Below are positions 30,336-39,779 of a DNA stretch of 56,301 nucleotides, in pieces. The DNA is taken from the NCBI GenBank assembly GCA_017428035.1, contig JAFRRR010000070.1, positions 1 to 56,301 on the forward strand, given 5' to 3'. This DNA comes from Bacteroidales bacterium (lineage in GTDB: Bacteria > Bacteroidota > Bacteroidia > Bacteroidales > UBA932). The stretch's first letter is position 1. Each line of letters begins with the position of its first letter. Under the pieces are notes generated by a model. That model saw only the letters and a list, made by a program, of their open reading frames with translations, was not told the DNA's origin and made no database searches. The translations under genes were made by a program, and so were the position numbers.

Positions 30336-33053
30336 GTGCGACACTCTAAATACATATTTGTGCTGTTGATAATATTGTGCCAGGTTTTTGTGGCGAAGGC
30401 GCAGGTTGTCGATACTCTTGCTGCACCCATACCTCCCGAGTCCCGTCTGGACACGATTCTTCCCCCGCCCGACTCCCTGATGGCGCTTAACGATTCGCTG
30501 ATGGCGCCGCCCGACTCCCTGATGGCCGCCAATGACTCCACCGGTCGCCCCAAAAGGCCCAAGAGCGCGCTGGAACGTCCGGCATTCTCTGCGGCAAAAG
30601 ACTCTGTCATAGAAGATTTCTCCAACGGCCGCCGTGTGATCTATTATTATGGCGACGTCTCTGTAAAGTACGGCAAGACAGAGATTACCGCCGATTATAT
30701 GGCCTACGACCTGGACCACAATATTGTGTACGCCCGCGGTACCAAAGACTACCAGAATCAGTGGAAGGGAATGCCTGTGATGAAAGACGGCAAGTCGGAG
30801 TATAAGATGGAGGAAATCTACTACAGCTTTGACACCCGCAAGGCTCGCATCAAGAATATGGTCACCAACCAGAAAGAGGGCGAATTGCGCGGAGACAAGC
30901 TCAAGATGCTGGACGATCAGTCGGTGAACATCTCAGGTGGTAAGTATACGGTCTGCAATGCAGAGCATCCGCACTATTATCTGCAGATGACAGCAGCAAA
31001 AATCATTACTCAGCCCACCCAGCACACCGTTTTCGGCCCCGCATATCTGGTGGTGGAGGATGTGCCGCTGCCGCTTGCGCTGCCCTTCGGTTTCGTGCCC
31101 GATATGCCAGACCGCGCCAGCGGTATTATGATGCCGACCTATGGCGAAGAGAAAACCAGGGGTCTGTATCTTCGTGACCTTGGCTATTATGTGGTGATCA
31201 ACGACCACATTGACGTCTCCCTGACGGGCGACATCTACAGCTACGGCTCGTGGGCGCTGGAGTTCACATCCCGCTATAAGAAGAGATACGCCTATTCCGG
31301 CGATATGAATATCACCTATTCGGTGGATAAGACAGGCGAGAAAGGCACCGACAGTTATAACGAATCCAAAAACTTCGGTGTGAAATGGTCTCATGCGCAG
31401 GATGCCAAGGCCCGCCCTGGTACCACCTTCCGCGCTTCTGTAAACTTCTCCAGCCCTTCCAACAGCCGGTACAATTCCACCAGCGTGTCGGAGGCGGTAC
31501 AGAGCCAGACATCATCGTCAATATCCTACTCCAAGAACCTCGGCTTCGGAAGCATATCCATCAATATGCTGCACAGCCAGAATACCAAGGACTCTTCCTA
31601 TGTATTCACGCTGCCTAATATGACTTTCAACGTGAACCGTTTCTTCCCGTTCAAGCGCAAGGTAAGGGTGGGCAAAGAGCGTTTCTACGAGCAGATATCC
31701 CTCAGCTACAGCACCTCGTTCCAGAACAAGATCAACTTCAAGGCCAGCGAGTTTATGAAAGAAGGTTTTGTGGACAAGTTCAACAACGGTATGAGCCACA
31801 AGATCACTATCGGACTGCCGTCGTTCACGCTGCTCAAGTATCTCAACTTCTCGCCGGGTGTGAACTACGGTGCCAATATGTTCTTCCGCAAGACCACCCA
31901 GTTCTACAATCCCGAAACAGACAAGGTTGAGTCGTCGATGTCCAAGCAGTTCTCTACCTTGGGCATAACTCAGACATATTCGGCATCCATCTCTATGAGT
32001 ACCCGAATCTACGGTTTGTTCCAGTTCAATCCGAAAGGAAATCTGATTGCCATCAGGCATATGATTACCCCCTCGTTCAGCCTCTCTTTCCAGCCTGAGC
32101 TGGGTACGGCAGCCAACGGATGGCGCACGCTGTCTTATCTGAACAGCAAGGGCGAGGAGGTCACCAAAGATTATAATATTTATGCCGGTCAGCTGAACTC
32201 GCCTCCCGGCAAAGGCAAGAGCGGCTCTATGAGCTTCTCCTTTGGCAATAACCTCGAGGCCAAGGTGAGGGATACAAAAGACACCACAGGCGTCGGCACC
32301 AAAAAGATCAAGCTGATAGACCAGCTGAATATCGGCGGTTCATATAACTTCCTTGCCGATTCGCTAAGGCTGTCCACCATCTCCATTTCCGGTAGCACAA
32401 CTGTGTTCGGCAAGGTCGGCATCAACGGAAACCTGACTCTGGATCCCTACGACGTGAACGACCGCGGTGCTCGCTGCAACAAGTTCCTGATATTGACCAA
32501 GCACAAGCTTGCCCGTATCACCAACGCATCTGCTTCGCTGTCTTATTCACTCAACGGCAAAGGCCATATAAACGGTAATGATGGCCGCAAAGATGCTTCC
32601 AGCTCGGGTTCCAAAGAGCAGGAATACTACCGCGTTTATTATCACCCGCTCACGGGCGAATATATCCCCGGCGGATGGCTGTACTATCTGAATCCCGATA
32701 TTCCCTGGAGCCTGAGCTTCAGTGTAAATATGTCTTACAGCGGTTCTTATAGTTATACCAACAATCAGCTGCAGAAGGTGAACAGATGGACCCGGACCGC
32801 CACTATGAGCGGTCAGCTGCGTCTTACTAAAGCATTGAATTTCTCCCTGAATACCGGTTTTGACCTGAGTACATTCACAATGACTACCTCCCAGCTGAGC
32901 GCTACCTATGACCTGCACTGTTTCAATATCAGTGTCAACTGGGTGCCTACCGGCAAATGGCAGAGCTGGGGATTCCGCATAGCTGCCAATTCATCTACCC
33001 TCAGCAGCCTGCTCAAATACGATAAATCCTCCAGTTTCTGGGACAACAGATAA
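30336..33053 (+). CDS. lptD: LptD-family outer-membrane LPS assembly protein
   Basis: 905 residues from a GTG codon; the frame gives a signal peptide MRHSKYIFVLLIILCQVFVAKAQ. An acidic/proline-rich stretch with three DSLMA-like units follows (about 45-70), then an OstA/LptA-like domain (about 95-260: GDVSVKYGKTEITADYMAYDLDHNIVYARG) and a large C-terminal barrel with the LptD block DVPLPLALPFGFVPD. It inserts lipopolysaccharide into the outer leaflet. Bacteroidetes homologues lack the disulfide cysteines of E. coli LptD; only two or three Cys are seen here. rpe follows after 10 bp. Confidence 0.88.
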   Translation: MRHSKYIFVLLIILCQVFVAKAQVVDTLAAPIPPESRLDTILPPPDSLMALNDSLMAPPDSLMAANDSTGRPKRPKSALERPAFSAAKDSVIEDFSNGRRVIYYYGDVSVKYGKTEITADYMAYDLDHNIVYARGTKDYQNQWKGMPVMKDGKSEYKMEEIYYSFDTRKARIKNMVTNQKEGELRGDKLKMLDDQSVNISGGKYTVCNAEHPHYYLQMTAAKIITQPTQHTVFGPAYLVVEDVPLPLALPFGFVPDMPDRASGIMMPTYGEEKTRGLYLRDLGYYVVINDHIDVSLTGDIYSYGSWALEFTSRYKKRYAYSGDMNITYSVDKTGEKGTDSYNESKNFGVKWSHAQDAKARPGTTFRASVNFSSPSNSRYNSTSVSEAVQSQTSSSISYSKNLGFGSISINMLHSQNTKDSSYVFTLPNMTFNVNRFFPFKRKVRVGKERFYEQISLSYSTSFQNKINFKASEFMKEGFVDKFNNGMSHKITIGLPSFTLLKYLNFSPGVNYGANMFFRKTTQFYNPETDKVESSMSKQFSTLGITQTYSASISMSTRIYGLFQFNPKGNLIAIRHMITPSFSLSFQPELGTAANGWRTLSYLNSKGEEVTKDYNIYAGQLNSPPGKGKSGSMSFSFGNNLEAKVRDTKDTTGVGTKKIKLIDQLNIGGSYNFLADSLRLSTISISGSTTVFGKVGINGNLTLDPYDVNDRGARCNKFLILTKHKLARITNASASLSYSLNGKGHINGNDGRKDASSSGSKEQEYYRVYYHPLTGEYIPGGWLYYLNPDIPWSLSFSVNMSYSGSYSYTNNQLQKVNRWTRTATMSGQLRLTKALNFSLNTGFDLSTFTMTTSQLSATYDLHCFNISVNWVPTGKWQSWGFRIAANSSTLSSLLKYDKSSSFWDNR

Positions 33054-33063
33054 TAATGTCAAT

Positions 33064-33714
33064 ATGAAAAATATAATTGCCCCCTCTGTCCTTTCTGCCG
33101 ACTTCGGTAATCTCGAAAGGGATATCAAGATGCTTAACGGTTCCGATTGCACCTGGCTGCACCTGGATATAATGGACGGCGTTTTCGTGCCCAATATGTC
33201 CTTTGGCTTCCCTGTGATAGAAAGTATAGCCAAAGTAGCAAAAAAGCCTATGGACGCCCATCTTATGATTGTTGATCCCGACCGTTACATAGAGCGTTTT
33301 GCCAAACTCGGCGTAGAGTATATCACCGTCCATCTGGAGGCCTGCACTCACCTGAACCGTACCGTGGCCGCAATTCGAGACTGCGGCGTGAAGGCCGGCG
33401 TTGCCATTAACCCGCATACCAACGTGGCGCTGCTGGAAGACGTGCTCCCTTATATCGATATGGCCCTGATTATGTCGGTGAACCCCGGATTCGGCGGGCA
33501 GAAGTTCATCCCGCAGTCGGTGGAGAAGGTGCGCAAATTGCGCAAGATGATAGATGCCTCTGGCAGCAAGTGCCTGATTGAGATAGACGGCGGAGTGGGA
33601 GAGGACAACGTAGCTATGCTTGCCCAGGCAGGTGTGGAAGCTTTTGTGGCCGGCAGTTCTGTGTTCGGCTCCAAGGATCCTCTGGCCACCATCACCTTTA
33701 TGGCGAATGCCTAA
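33064..33714 (+). CDS. rpe: Ribulose-phosphate 3-epimerase
   Basis: 216 residues; interconverts D-ribulose-5-phosphate and D-xylulose-5-phosphate in the pentose phosphate pathway. Metal and active-site blocks are clear: APSVLSADFGNLERDI, LHLDIMDGVFVPNMSFG, DAHLMIVDPDRYIE, ITVHLEA, MSVNPGFGGQKFIP and EIDGGVGEDN. Full length (family about 220). It shares the lptD transcript, and its stop overlaps the stop of the convergent birA by 4 bp. Confidence 0.97.
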   Translation: MKNIIAPSVLSADFGNLERDIKMLNGSDCTWLHLDIMDGVFVPNMSFGFPVIESIAKVAKKPMDAHLMIVDPDRYIERFAKLGVEYITVHLEACTHLNRTVAAIRDCGVKAGVAINPHTNVALLEDVLPYIDMALIMSVNPGFGGQKFIPQSVEKVRKLRKMIDASGSKCLIEIDGGVGEDNVAMLAQAGVEAFVAGSSVFGSKDPLATITFMANA

Positions 33715-34421
33715 TAGGCCACTTCTTTAAAAGCGAAATACCTGAAATAGCCGTCGGCCGTCTTGATCTCAAGGCGGCCGTCTTGCAATACGCCTGTGAT
33801 GACTCCCTTGAACTGTGTTCCGGCGGCTGTGTCGGTGAAGATATGGGGGGTGTCTTTAAGGTAAAGCCTATCCAGATAACGGCCAGCTGTCCGTTCGCAA
33901 ATATTGTCATATTCGGCGAATACCGACTCTGCCAGAAGCGGCAGTTCGTCCTCTATAACATAATTGTTTCCCGTTATGATTTTCAGTGACGTGGGATTCG
34001 GTATCCAATCTGGAAATACAGATTGGTTGAGGTTGATTCCTATGCCGGCAACGGTGTCTTTGAGTTTGCTGGCGCTCACAGTGTGGGATATCAGAATTCC
34101 GCAGATTTTCCTGTCCGAGACATATATGTCGTTGGGCCATTTGATGGCGGCGTGAACCCCTTTGCTCTCCAGGTAATCGCACACGCCCAGCGAAACGGCA
34201 CGGCAGATCATAAACTGGTCACGCGCCTCCAGATCCGTATGGGAAAGGTATATCGAAAAGGTCAGGTTGGCCCCTTGGTCGCTGCACCAGACATTTCCTT
34301 TCTGCCCCTTTCCGGCTGTCTGCAGACGAGCTGCCCAGACCTCTTTGTGCACCAGCGAATCCCTCTCTTTTTCCATTGCCGAATTTGTGGATTCGATTGT
34401 GTTATACCATATTATTTTCAT
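33711..34421 (-). CDS. birA: Biotin--[acetyl-CoA-carboxylase] ligase
   Basis: 236 residues, the catalytic domain only, without the N-terminal repressor helix-turn-helix of E. coli BirA. It forms biotinyl-AMP and transfers biotin to a lysine of carboxylase carrier domains. The ligase loop is QTAGKGQKGNVW (about 54-65), a variant of GRGRRG; KWPNDIYVSDRKICGILI is the second conserved block and VAGIGINLN the third. Its first base is adjacent to the promoter for the rsfS operon. Confidence 0.93.
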   Translation of the reverse strand: MKIIWYNTIESTNSAMEKERDSLVHKEVWAARLQTAGKGQKGNVWCSDQGANLTFSIYLSHTDLEARDQFMICRAVSLGVCDYLESKGVHAAIKWPNDIYVSDRKICGILISHTVSASKLKDTVAGIGINLNQSVFPDWIPNPTSLKIITGNNYVIEDELPLLAESVFAEYDNICERTAGRYLDRLYLKDTPHIFTDTAAGTQFKGVITGVLQDGRLEIKTADGYFRYFAFKEVAY

Positions 34422-34428
34422 ATATTTG
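34397..34428 (+). promoter_or_regulatory. Promoter of the rsfS-ftsH-cdsA operon
   Basis: TATATTTG at 34421-34428 with TTG at 34397-34399 and 21-bp spacing. The predicted start is near 34432, 35 nt before the rsfS ATG. The -7 box overlaps the first base of birA. Confidence 0.55.
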
Positions 34429-34466
34429 TAGGTTTTACAATCGTATGCGAAAATAGCAGTTTATTT

Positions 34467-34835
34467 ATGAATAACGAAACTGAGAATAAAGAAATAACAG
34501 TTATTGCGGAGGCTATGCTTGAGAAGAAGGCGAAGGATGTGGTTGCAATGGACCTCACCGGCATAGGCACCGCCATCACCGACAATTTTGTGATTTGCAA
34601 TGCCGACAGCACCACTCAGGTCGTGGCCATCAGCGACAATATCGTAGAGAAGATGTGGACGGAGTGCCACCGCGACCCCATCCGCAGCCAGGGGCGCGAA
34701 AATGCCTTCTGGATTATACTTGACTATGGCGACACTGTGGTGCACGTTTTCAAAACCGAATACCGCGAATTCTACCGGCTCGAAGATCTTTGGGCAGATG
34801 CGGAAAAAACCATTTTTACAGACGATGAGCAGTAA
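34467..34835 (+). CDS. rsfS: Ribosome silencing factor RsfS
   Basis: 122 residues. The start is the ATG at 34467, downstream of the promoter; the open frame further upstream is antisense to birA. RsfS binds uL14 on the large subunit and blocks subunit joining in stationary phase. Conserved blocks are KAKDVVAMDLTGIGTAITDNFVICNADST, RDPIRSQGRENAFWIILDYGDTVVHVF and YREFYRLEDLWADA. Its stop lies 11 bp inside ftsH. It opens a seven-gene operon. Confidence 0.95.
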   Translation: MNNETENKEITVIAEAMLEKKAKDVVAMDLTGIGTAITDNFVICNADSTTQVVAISDNIVEKMWTECHRDPIRSQGRENAFWIILDYGDTVVHVFKTEYREFYRLEDLWADAEKTIFTDDEQ

Positions 34836-36912
34836 CGATACCAACAAGCCGACTCAGGGAAACCAGCCCGGCGGCAAATGGCCCAAGATAGGCCTTCCCG
34901 GCGGCGGCAAGGTTAAGCGCCCCCGCTGGATTCTGTGGATTTACCTGGCGCTCATTGGCGGTCTCGCCGTTCTCTGGGCCACCAGCGGCGGCACCAATCC
35001 GGTAAAAAAAGAGTGGTTTGAGGTCCGCGACGAGATTCTCCCTACCGGCAGCGTGCAAAAGGTGGTTTATGTGCGCAACAGCCATCGCGGTGAGGTATAC
35101 ATCAAAAACACCGCGACCGAGCGCTACAAAAACTATTTCCCCGAAGGCACACAGCCCAAGAAAGGGCCGTATTTCTATTTCCTGGTTTCCGACACATTCA
35201 ATGCAGAAACCGAGTTTGACGCAGTGCTGCAGCAGATGCCCGAGCTGGACCGCTTTGAAGTCGTTATAGAAGAGCGCACCAGCGGCTGGGCCAACATTAT
35301 GGACTGGATATGGATACTGCTGATGCTGGTCTTCTTCATAATGCTGTTCGTGATGCCAATGCGCAATATGGGCGGCGGTGCCGGTGGCGGAATATTCAAT
35401 GTGGGCAAGTCGCAGGCCAAGATATTCGACGGCGACAACCAGAACAAGGTCACATTCAAGGATGTGGCCGGTCTGGAAGAGGCCAAGGTGGAGGTTATGG
35501 AGATTGTGGATTTCCTGAAGAATCCCAAGAAATACACCGCCCTTGGCGGCAAGATTCCCAAAGGCGCACTGCTGGTGGGCCCTCCCGGTACAGGCAAGAC
35601 CTTGCTGGCCAAGACCGTGGCAGGCGAGGCCAATGTTCCGTTCTTCTCCATCTCGGGTTCTGACTTTGTGGAGATGTTTGTGGGTGTGGGTGCATCCCGC
35701 GTCCGCGACCTGTTCCGCCAGGCTAAAGAGAAGGCTCCGTGCATCGTGTTCATAGACGAAATTGACGCTGTGGGCCGTTCCAGAAGCAAGAATATCGGCT
35801 TTTCTTCCAATGACGAAAGGGAGAATACCCTGAACCAGCTGCTCACCGAAATGGATGGTTTCGGCAGCAATTCGGGCGTTATAGTGCTCGCCGCCACCAA
35901 CCGTGCCGACGTGCTGGACAGCGCGCTTATGCGTGCCGGCCGTTTTGACCGCCAGATCCACGTGGATCTGCCCGAACTCAAGGAGCGCCTTGAAATCTTC
36001 AAGGTCCACCTTCGCAAAATCAAACTGGAGCCCGGCTTTGATATGGAGTTCTTGGCAAAGCAGACTCCCGGCTTCTCCGGCGCCGATATAGCCAATGTAT
36101 GCAACGAGGCGGCCTTGATTGCAGCCCGTCACAATAAGGAGTTTGTAGAAAAACAGGACTTCCTGGATGCTATAGACCGCATTGTGGGAGGTCTGGAGCG
36201 TAAGAGCAAGATTATCTCTGCAGAAGAGAAGAGGACCATTGCCCATCACGAGGCCGGCCACGCCACCGTCAGCTGGATATTGCCCCACGCAAATCCTCTG
36301 CTCAAGGTCACCATTATCCCGCGCGGCCAGGCGCTGGGCGCCGCCTGGTATCTGCCAGAAGAGCGTCAGCTCACCACCCGCGAGCAGCTTATGGACGAGA
36401 TGGCGGCCACAATCGGCGGCCGCGTGGCAGAGCAGCTTGTGAACGGAGATGTCTCTACAGGCGCCCTCAATGACCTTGAAAAGCTTACCCGGCAGGCCCA
36501 GGCTATGGTAGCCTACTTCGGTATGAGCGAGAAGATAGGCAACGTATCGTACTATGATTCCACCGGCCGCAGCGAGATGGGATTCACCAAACCTTATAGC
36601 GAGAAGACTGCAGAGGAGATAGACAAGGAGGTCAAGAAACTCATAGACCAGGCTCACGCCACCGCCACCAAGGTGCTCAAGACGCACCGCAAGGGCTTCG
36701 AAGAGCTGGCTCAGCTGCTGCTGGAGCGGGAGGTGATATTCTCTGAAGATGTAGAGCGCATACTTGGTCCCCGCCCCGGAGGTGTCAATCCCAACGAGGT
36801 TATAGGCGGTGAACCCGAGCAGCCCGTCCAGCCGGAAACACCCTCTGAACCCGAACCCGAAGAGCCTCAGGCTCCGGAACCTGCACCCGTTGAATCTCCT
36901 ACACTTTTCTAG
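34825..36912 (+). CDS. ftsH: ATP-dependent zinc metalloprotease FtsH
   Basis: 695 residues from the ATG at 34825; ATG 34798 would add nine residues. Membrane-anchored hexameric protease that degrades misfolded membrane proteins and regulatory proteins. TM1 is at about 35-52 and TM2 at about 161-178, with a periplasmic domain between. The AAA+ domain has Walker A GPPGTGKT (252-259), Walker B IVFIDEID (307-314) and the second region of homology (about 357-375). The protease site HHEAGH holds His475/His479 in HEAGH (475-479). The C-terminal tail from about 650 is Pro/Glu-rich. It overlaps rsfS by 11 bp and is followed by cdsA after 2 bp. Confidence 0.97.
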   Translation: MSSNDTNKPTQGNQPGGKWPKIGLPGGGKVKRPRWILWIYLALIGGLAVLWATSGGTNPVKKEWFEVRDEILPTGSVQKVVYVRNSHRGEVYIKNTATERYKNYFPEGTQPKKGPYFYFLVSDTFNAETEFDAVLQQMPELDRFEVVIEERTSGWANIMDWIWILLMLVFFIMLFVMPMRNMGGGAGGGIFNVGKSQAKIFDGDNQNKVTFKDVAGLEEAKVEVMEIVDFLKNPKKYTALGGKIPKGALLVGPPGTGKTLLAKTVAGEANVPFFSISGSDFVEMFVGVGASRVRDLFRQAKEKAPCIVFIDEIDAVGRSRSKNIGFSSNDERENTLNQLLTEMDGFGSNSGVIVLAATNRADVLDSALMRAGRFDRQIHVDLPELKERLEIFKVHLRKIKLEPGFDMEFLAKQTPGFSGADIANVCNEAALIAARHNKEFVEKQDFLDAIDRIVGGLERKSKIISAEEKRTIAHHEAGHATVSWILPHANPLLKVTIIPRGQALGAAWYLPEERQLTTREQLMDEMAATIGGRVAEQLVNGDVSTGALNDLEKLTRQAQAMVAYFGMSEKIGNVSYYDSTGRSEMGFTKPYSEKTAEEIDKEVKKLIDQAHATATKVLKTHRKGFEELAQLLLEREVIFSEDVERILGPRPGGVNPNEVIGGEPEQPVQPETPSEPEPEEPQAPEPAPVESPTLF

Positions 36913-36914
36913 AT

Positions 36915-37754
36915 ATGACGCCATTGCTCAAAAGGACCATTAGTGCGGTGCTGCTGGTAGCAGTGCTGATAGGTTGCCTTTTGCTGCATCCTTTGTGCTG
37001 TGCGGCGCTGTTTGCCGCCGCCCTGGCTGTGATGGCAGGAGAGTTTTACAGGATGGCGATGGGACGCGGCACCCATAAGGTGCCCCGCGCTTTGGCGTTG
37101 TGCCTCATTGCTGGCGTTTGCCTTGCGAGCTTCCTGATAAAATATTACAGACTTGGACTGCACTGGCTTCTGCTCGCTTTCCCGCTGTTGCTGGTCGTGC
37201 TTGCCGCAGTGCTTCTGGACAGGGAAAAAAGGATAGAAGTTCTCACCGCGCAGGACATTTGTTTCCCCGTTGCCTATATGCTTCCGTCGTTTATGATATC
37301 GCAGATGCTGTTGTTTGACCGCGCGGGCAATTACTCGCCCTACCTTTTCATTGCAGTAATGGTGCTGGTGTGGATAAACGATGTGAGCGCCTACGCCGCC
37401 GGAATGGCGTTTGGTCAGCGGCAGAACAGCCGCAAACTGGCACCGCATATTTCGCCTAATAAATCCTGGGCCGGGGCCATCGGCAGCGTTGTGTTTACCC
37501 TGGCTGCCGGAGCGTGCCTGTATCTTTTGGGCTTTTTCCCCATCAAGTTATGGCAGTGGCTGATTGCCGCATTTATAGTTGTGGTCTTCGGTGTTTTCGG
37601 CGACCTGTTTGAATCGCTTGTAAAGCGCCACTACGGCGTCAAAGACTCAGGCAATATCATTGCCGGTCACGGCGGCCTGTGGGACCGTTTTGATGGGGCG
37701 CTTTTTGCAATACCGGCGGTAACTGTTTTCTTTATTCTAACCAGTATTATCTGA
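36915..37754 (+). CDS. cdsA: Phosphatidate cytidylyltransferase
   Basis: 279 residues, integral membrane enzyme making CDP-diacylglycerol from phosphatidate and CTP, the branch point of phospholipid synthesis. About eight hydrophobic segments. The C-terminal signature is present: VFGVFGDLFESLVKRHYGVKDSGNIIAGHGGLWDRFDGALFAIP. WINDVSAYAAGMAFGQ and ISPNKSWAGAIGSV are also typical. It is followed by psd after 7 bp, so two steps of phosphatidylethanolamine synthesis are adjacent; pssA is not in the window. Confidence 0.95.
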   Translation: MTPLLKRTISAVLLVAVLIGCLLLHPLCCAALFAAALAVMAGEFYRMAMGRGTHKVPRALALCLIAGVCLASFLIKYYRLGLHWLLLAFPLLLVVLAAVLLDREKRIEVLTAQDICFPVAYMLPSFMISQMLLFDRAGNYSPYLFIAVMVLVWINDVSAYAAGMAFGQRQNSRKLAPHISPNKSWAGAIGSVVFTLAAGACLYLLGFFPIKLWQWLIAAFIVVVFGVFGDLFESLVKRHYGVKDSGNIIAGHGGLWDRFDGALFAIPAVTVFFILTSII

Positions 37755-37761
37755 TTTTCTT

Positions 37762-38415
37762 ATGAGACTCCATCCGGAAGGCATATACTTTGCGCTGATA
37801 ACCACAATTATTTGCATCGCAGGAGCAGTGCTGGCAATTTATTATTGCAAGCATCCGGCTCTTAAATGGTCGCTTGTCACACTCTGTGTGGTGGTGACGG
37901 CAATGATGTTTATGTTCTTCCGCAAACCAGACCGTGAGATCACAGTTGATCCGGAGGTTGTGGTGGCGCCTTCTGACGGCAAAGTGGTGCAGGTCCGCAA
38001 GGTGTTCGTCCCGGAATATTTCAACGGCGAGTGCACGGAAATCTCTATTTTCCTTTCGCTGTTCGATGTCCATATCAACTGGTTCCCCGTAGGGGGCGAG
38101 GTGGTCTATAGCAAATACTATCCCGGTGCCCATACTTTCGCTTTTGTGCCCAAGGCTTCTGAAAAGAACGAGCACACTTCTGTGGTGGTGCGCAATCAGA
38201 AAGGCCGGGAGGTGATGTTTCGCCAGATAGCCGGCATAGTGGCCCGCAGGGTGGTAAGTTATGCCCGGGAAGGCCAGAACTATGCCCAGTCTTCCGAGTC
38301 GGGATTCATCAAGTTCGGATCCCGCCTTACCATATTCGTTCCCGGCGACGTGGAACCTCTGGTAAAGGTCGGGGATAAAGTAAAAGGCAGTGTAACACCC
38401 ATCGCCAGACTATGA
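37762..38415 (+). CDS. psd: Phosphatidylserine decarboxylase proenzyme, short form
   Basis: 217 residues, the short membrane-associated type found in Bacteroidetes and archaea. It decarboxylates phosphatidylserine to phosphatidylethanolamine using a pyruvoyl group formed by self-cleavage. The cleavage site is Gly-Ser in FIKFGSRLTIFVP near residue 185, where E. coli has LGST. N-terminal hydrophobic segments are followed by FRKPDREITVDPEVVVAPSDGKVVQV, the conserved start of the decarboxylase domain. FLSLFDVHINWFPVGG is the other signature. Its stop overlaps the next ATG (ATGA). Confidence 0.94.
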   Translation: MRLHPEGIYFALITTIICIAGAVLAIYYCKHPALKWSLVTLCVVVTAMMFMFFRKPDREITVDPEVVVAPSDGKVVQVRKVFVPEYFNGECTEISIFLSLFDVHINWFPVGGEVVYSKYYPGAHTFAFVPKASEKNEHTSVVVRNQKGREVMFRQIAGIVARRVVSYAREGQNYAQSSESGFIKFGSRLTIFVPGDVEPLVKVGDKVKGSVTPIARL

Positions 38416-39776
38416 TTCCCGTTGAACTAGGCACCGAGAAGATTGGCAAGCTGCTGAAGCAGTATGCCACGCCAGCCATCATAGCGATGCTGGCAACGTC
38501 GCTGTACAATATGGTGGACAGCATCTTCATCGGGCAGGGCGTGGGTCCGCTGGCCATTTCCGGTCTGGCGGTTACTTTCCCGCTGATGAATATCGCCATC
38601 GCCTTCGGTACCCTCGTGGGAGTGGGTGCAGCCACGCTGATATCCATCCTCCTTGGCCAGAAAGACTATAAGATGGCCAACCGCGTGCTGGGCAATGTGG
38701 TGATACTCAACGTGGCCATAAGCTTTGTGGTGACGGCCCTCTCGCTGATTTTTATGGATCCGATACTCTATTTCTTCGGAGCCAGCGACAACACCATCTC
38801 GTATGCCCGCGAGTATATGGTGGTGATTATGTGGGGCAATGTCATCTCGCACCTCTATCACGGTCTCAACGGCGTGGTGCGCTCTTCTGGCCGGCCGCGG
38901 CTGGCAATGGCGGCCACCATACTGGCCGTCATCCTGAATACCGTCCTGGACCCTATCTTTATTTTTGTGTTCAAGATGGGCATCCGCGGTGCAGCCATCG
39001 CCACAGTCCTGGCGCAGGTCATAGCCCTGGTATGGATCACCAAGACCCTGTGCAACAAAGAGCACGTGCTCCACTTCTCACGCGAAGTGTTCGAGTTCGA
39101 TTTCAAGATAGCCTGGCGCTCCCTCTCTATAGGTATGTCGCCGTTTCTGATGAATATCGCCTCTTGTTTCGTGGTGATACTTATCAACAATCAGCTTAAG
39201 TATCACGGCGGCGATTTGGCCATAGGCGCCTACGGCATCGCCAACCGCCTCTGCTTCCTTTTCTTCACCATAACTATGGGCCTCACCCAGGGTATGCAGC
39301 CCATTGCCGGCTACAACTACGGGGCCCGCAACTGGAAAAGGGTCAAAGATGTCGTGCGGCTCACCATACTTTGCTCTGTGATAGCCCTTTCCATCGGATT
39401 TTTGGTAGGTATGCTGATGCCCGACCTGGCGGTGTCGCTCTTTACCCACGACGCCGAGCTCAGGGCCATTTCTGCCCGTGCATTCCGCATTTCGGTGCTG
39501 ATGTTTCCAGTGGTCGGCTTCCAGGCGGTGGTTACAAACTTCTTCCAGTGCATCGGCCGGGTGGGCAAGGCCATATTCCTGTCCCTGTCGCGCCAGCTGC
39601 TGTTCCTGATACCTTTCCTGCTGATATTCCCGCCGCTTTGGGGTACGGATGGCGTATGGTTCAGTATGCCGGCATCGGACCTGGTTTCGGCCATCGTGGC
39701 ACTGGCACTGTTCATTCCGCTGATGCGTGAATTTGACAGGATGGAGAAAGAATCTTCTTTGCAAACAAATCAATAA
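38412..39776 (+). CDS. MATE-family efflux transporter
   Basis: 454 residues, twelve predicted transmembrane segments in two homologous halves. The N-terminus (LLKQYATPAIIAMLATSLYNMVDSIFIGQGVGPLAISGLAVTFPL) and GAATLISILLGQKDYKMANRVLGN are MATE hallmarks of the DinF/NorM-related bacterial group. The family exports cationic drugs or metabolites against Na+ or H+. Translational coupling to psd suggests a housekeeping rather than drug-specific role, but the substrate is unknown. Confidence 0.92.
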   Translation: MIPVELGTEKIGKLLKQYATPAIIAMLATSLYNMVDSIFIGQGVGPLAISGLAVTFPLMNIAIAFGTLVGVGAATLISILLGQKDYKMANRVLGNVVILNVAISFVVTALSLIFMDPILYFFGASDNTISYAREYMVVIMWGNVISHLYHGLNGVVRSSGRPRLAMAATILAVILNTVLDPIFIFVFKMGIRGAAIATVLAQVIALVWITKTLCNKEHVLHFSREVFEFDFKIAWRSLSIGMSPFLMNIASCFVVILINNQLKYHGGDLAIGAYGIANRLCFLFFTITMGLTQGMQPIAGYNYGARNWKRVKDVVRLTILCSVIALSIGFLVGMLMPDLAVSLFTHDAELRAISARAFRISVLMFPVVGFQAVVTNFFQCIGRVGKAIFLSLSRQLLFLIPFLLIFPPLWGTDGVWFSMPASDLVSAIVALALFIPLMREFDRMEKESSLQTNQ

Positions 39777-39779
39777 GAT

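Noticed and set aside
34816-36924. 702-codon open frame antisense to ftsH
   Set aside because: It mirrors the AAA+ protease codon for codon and has no promoter or family motif; the rightward frame is a full FtsH.
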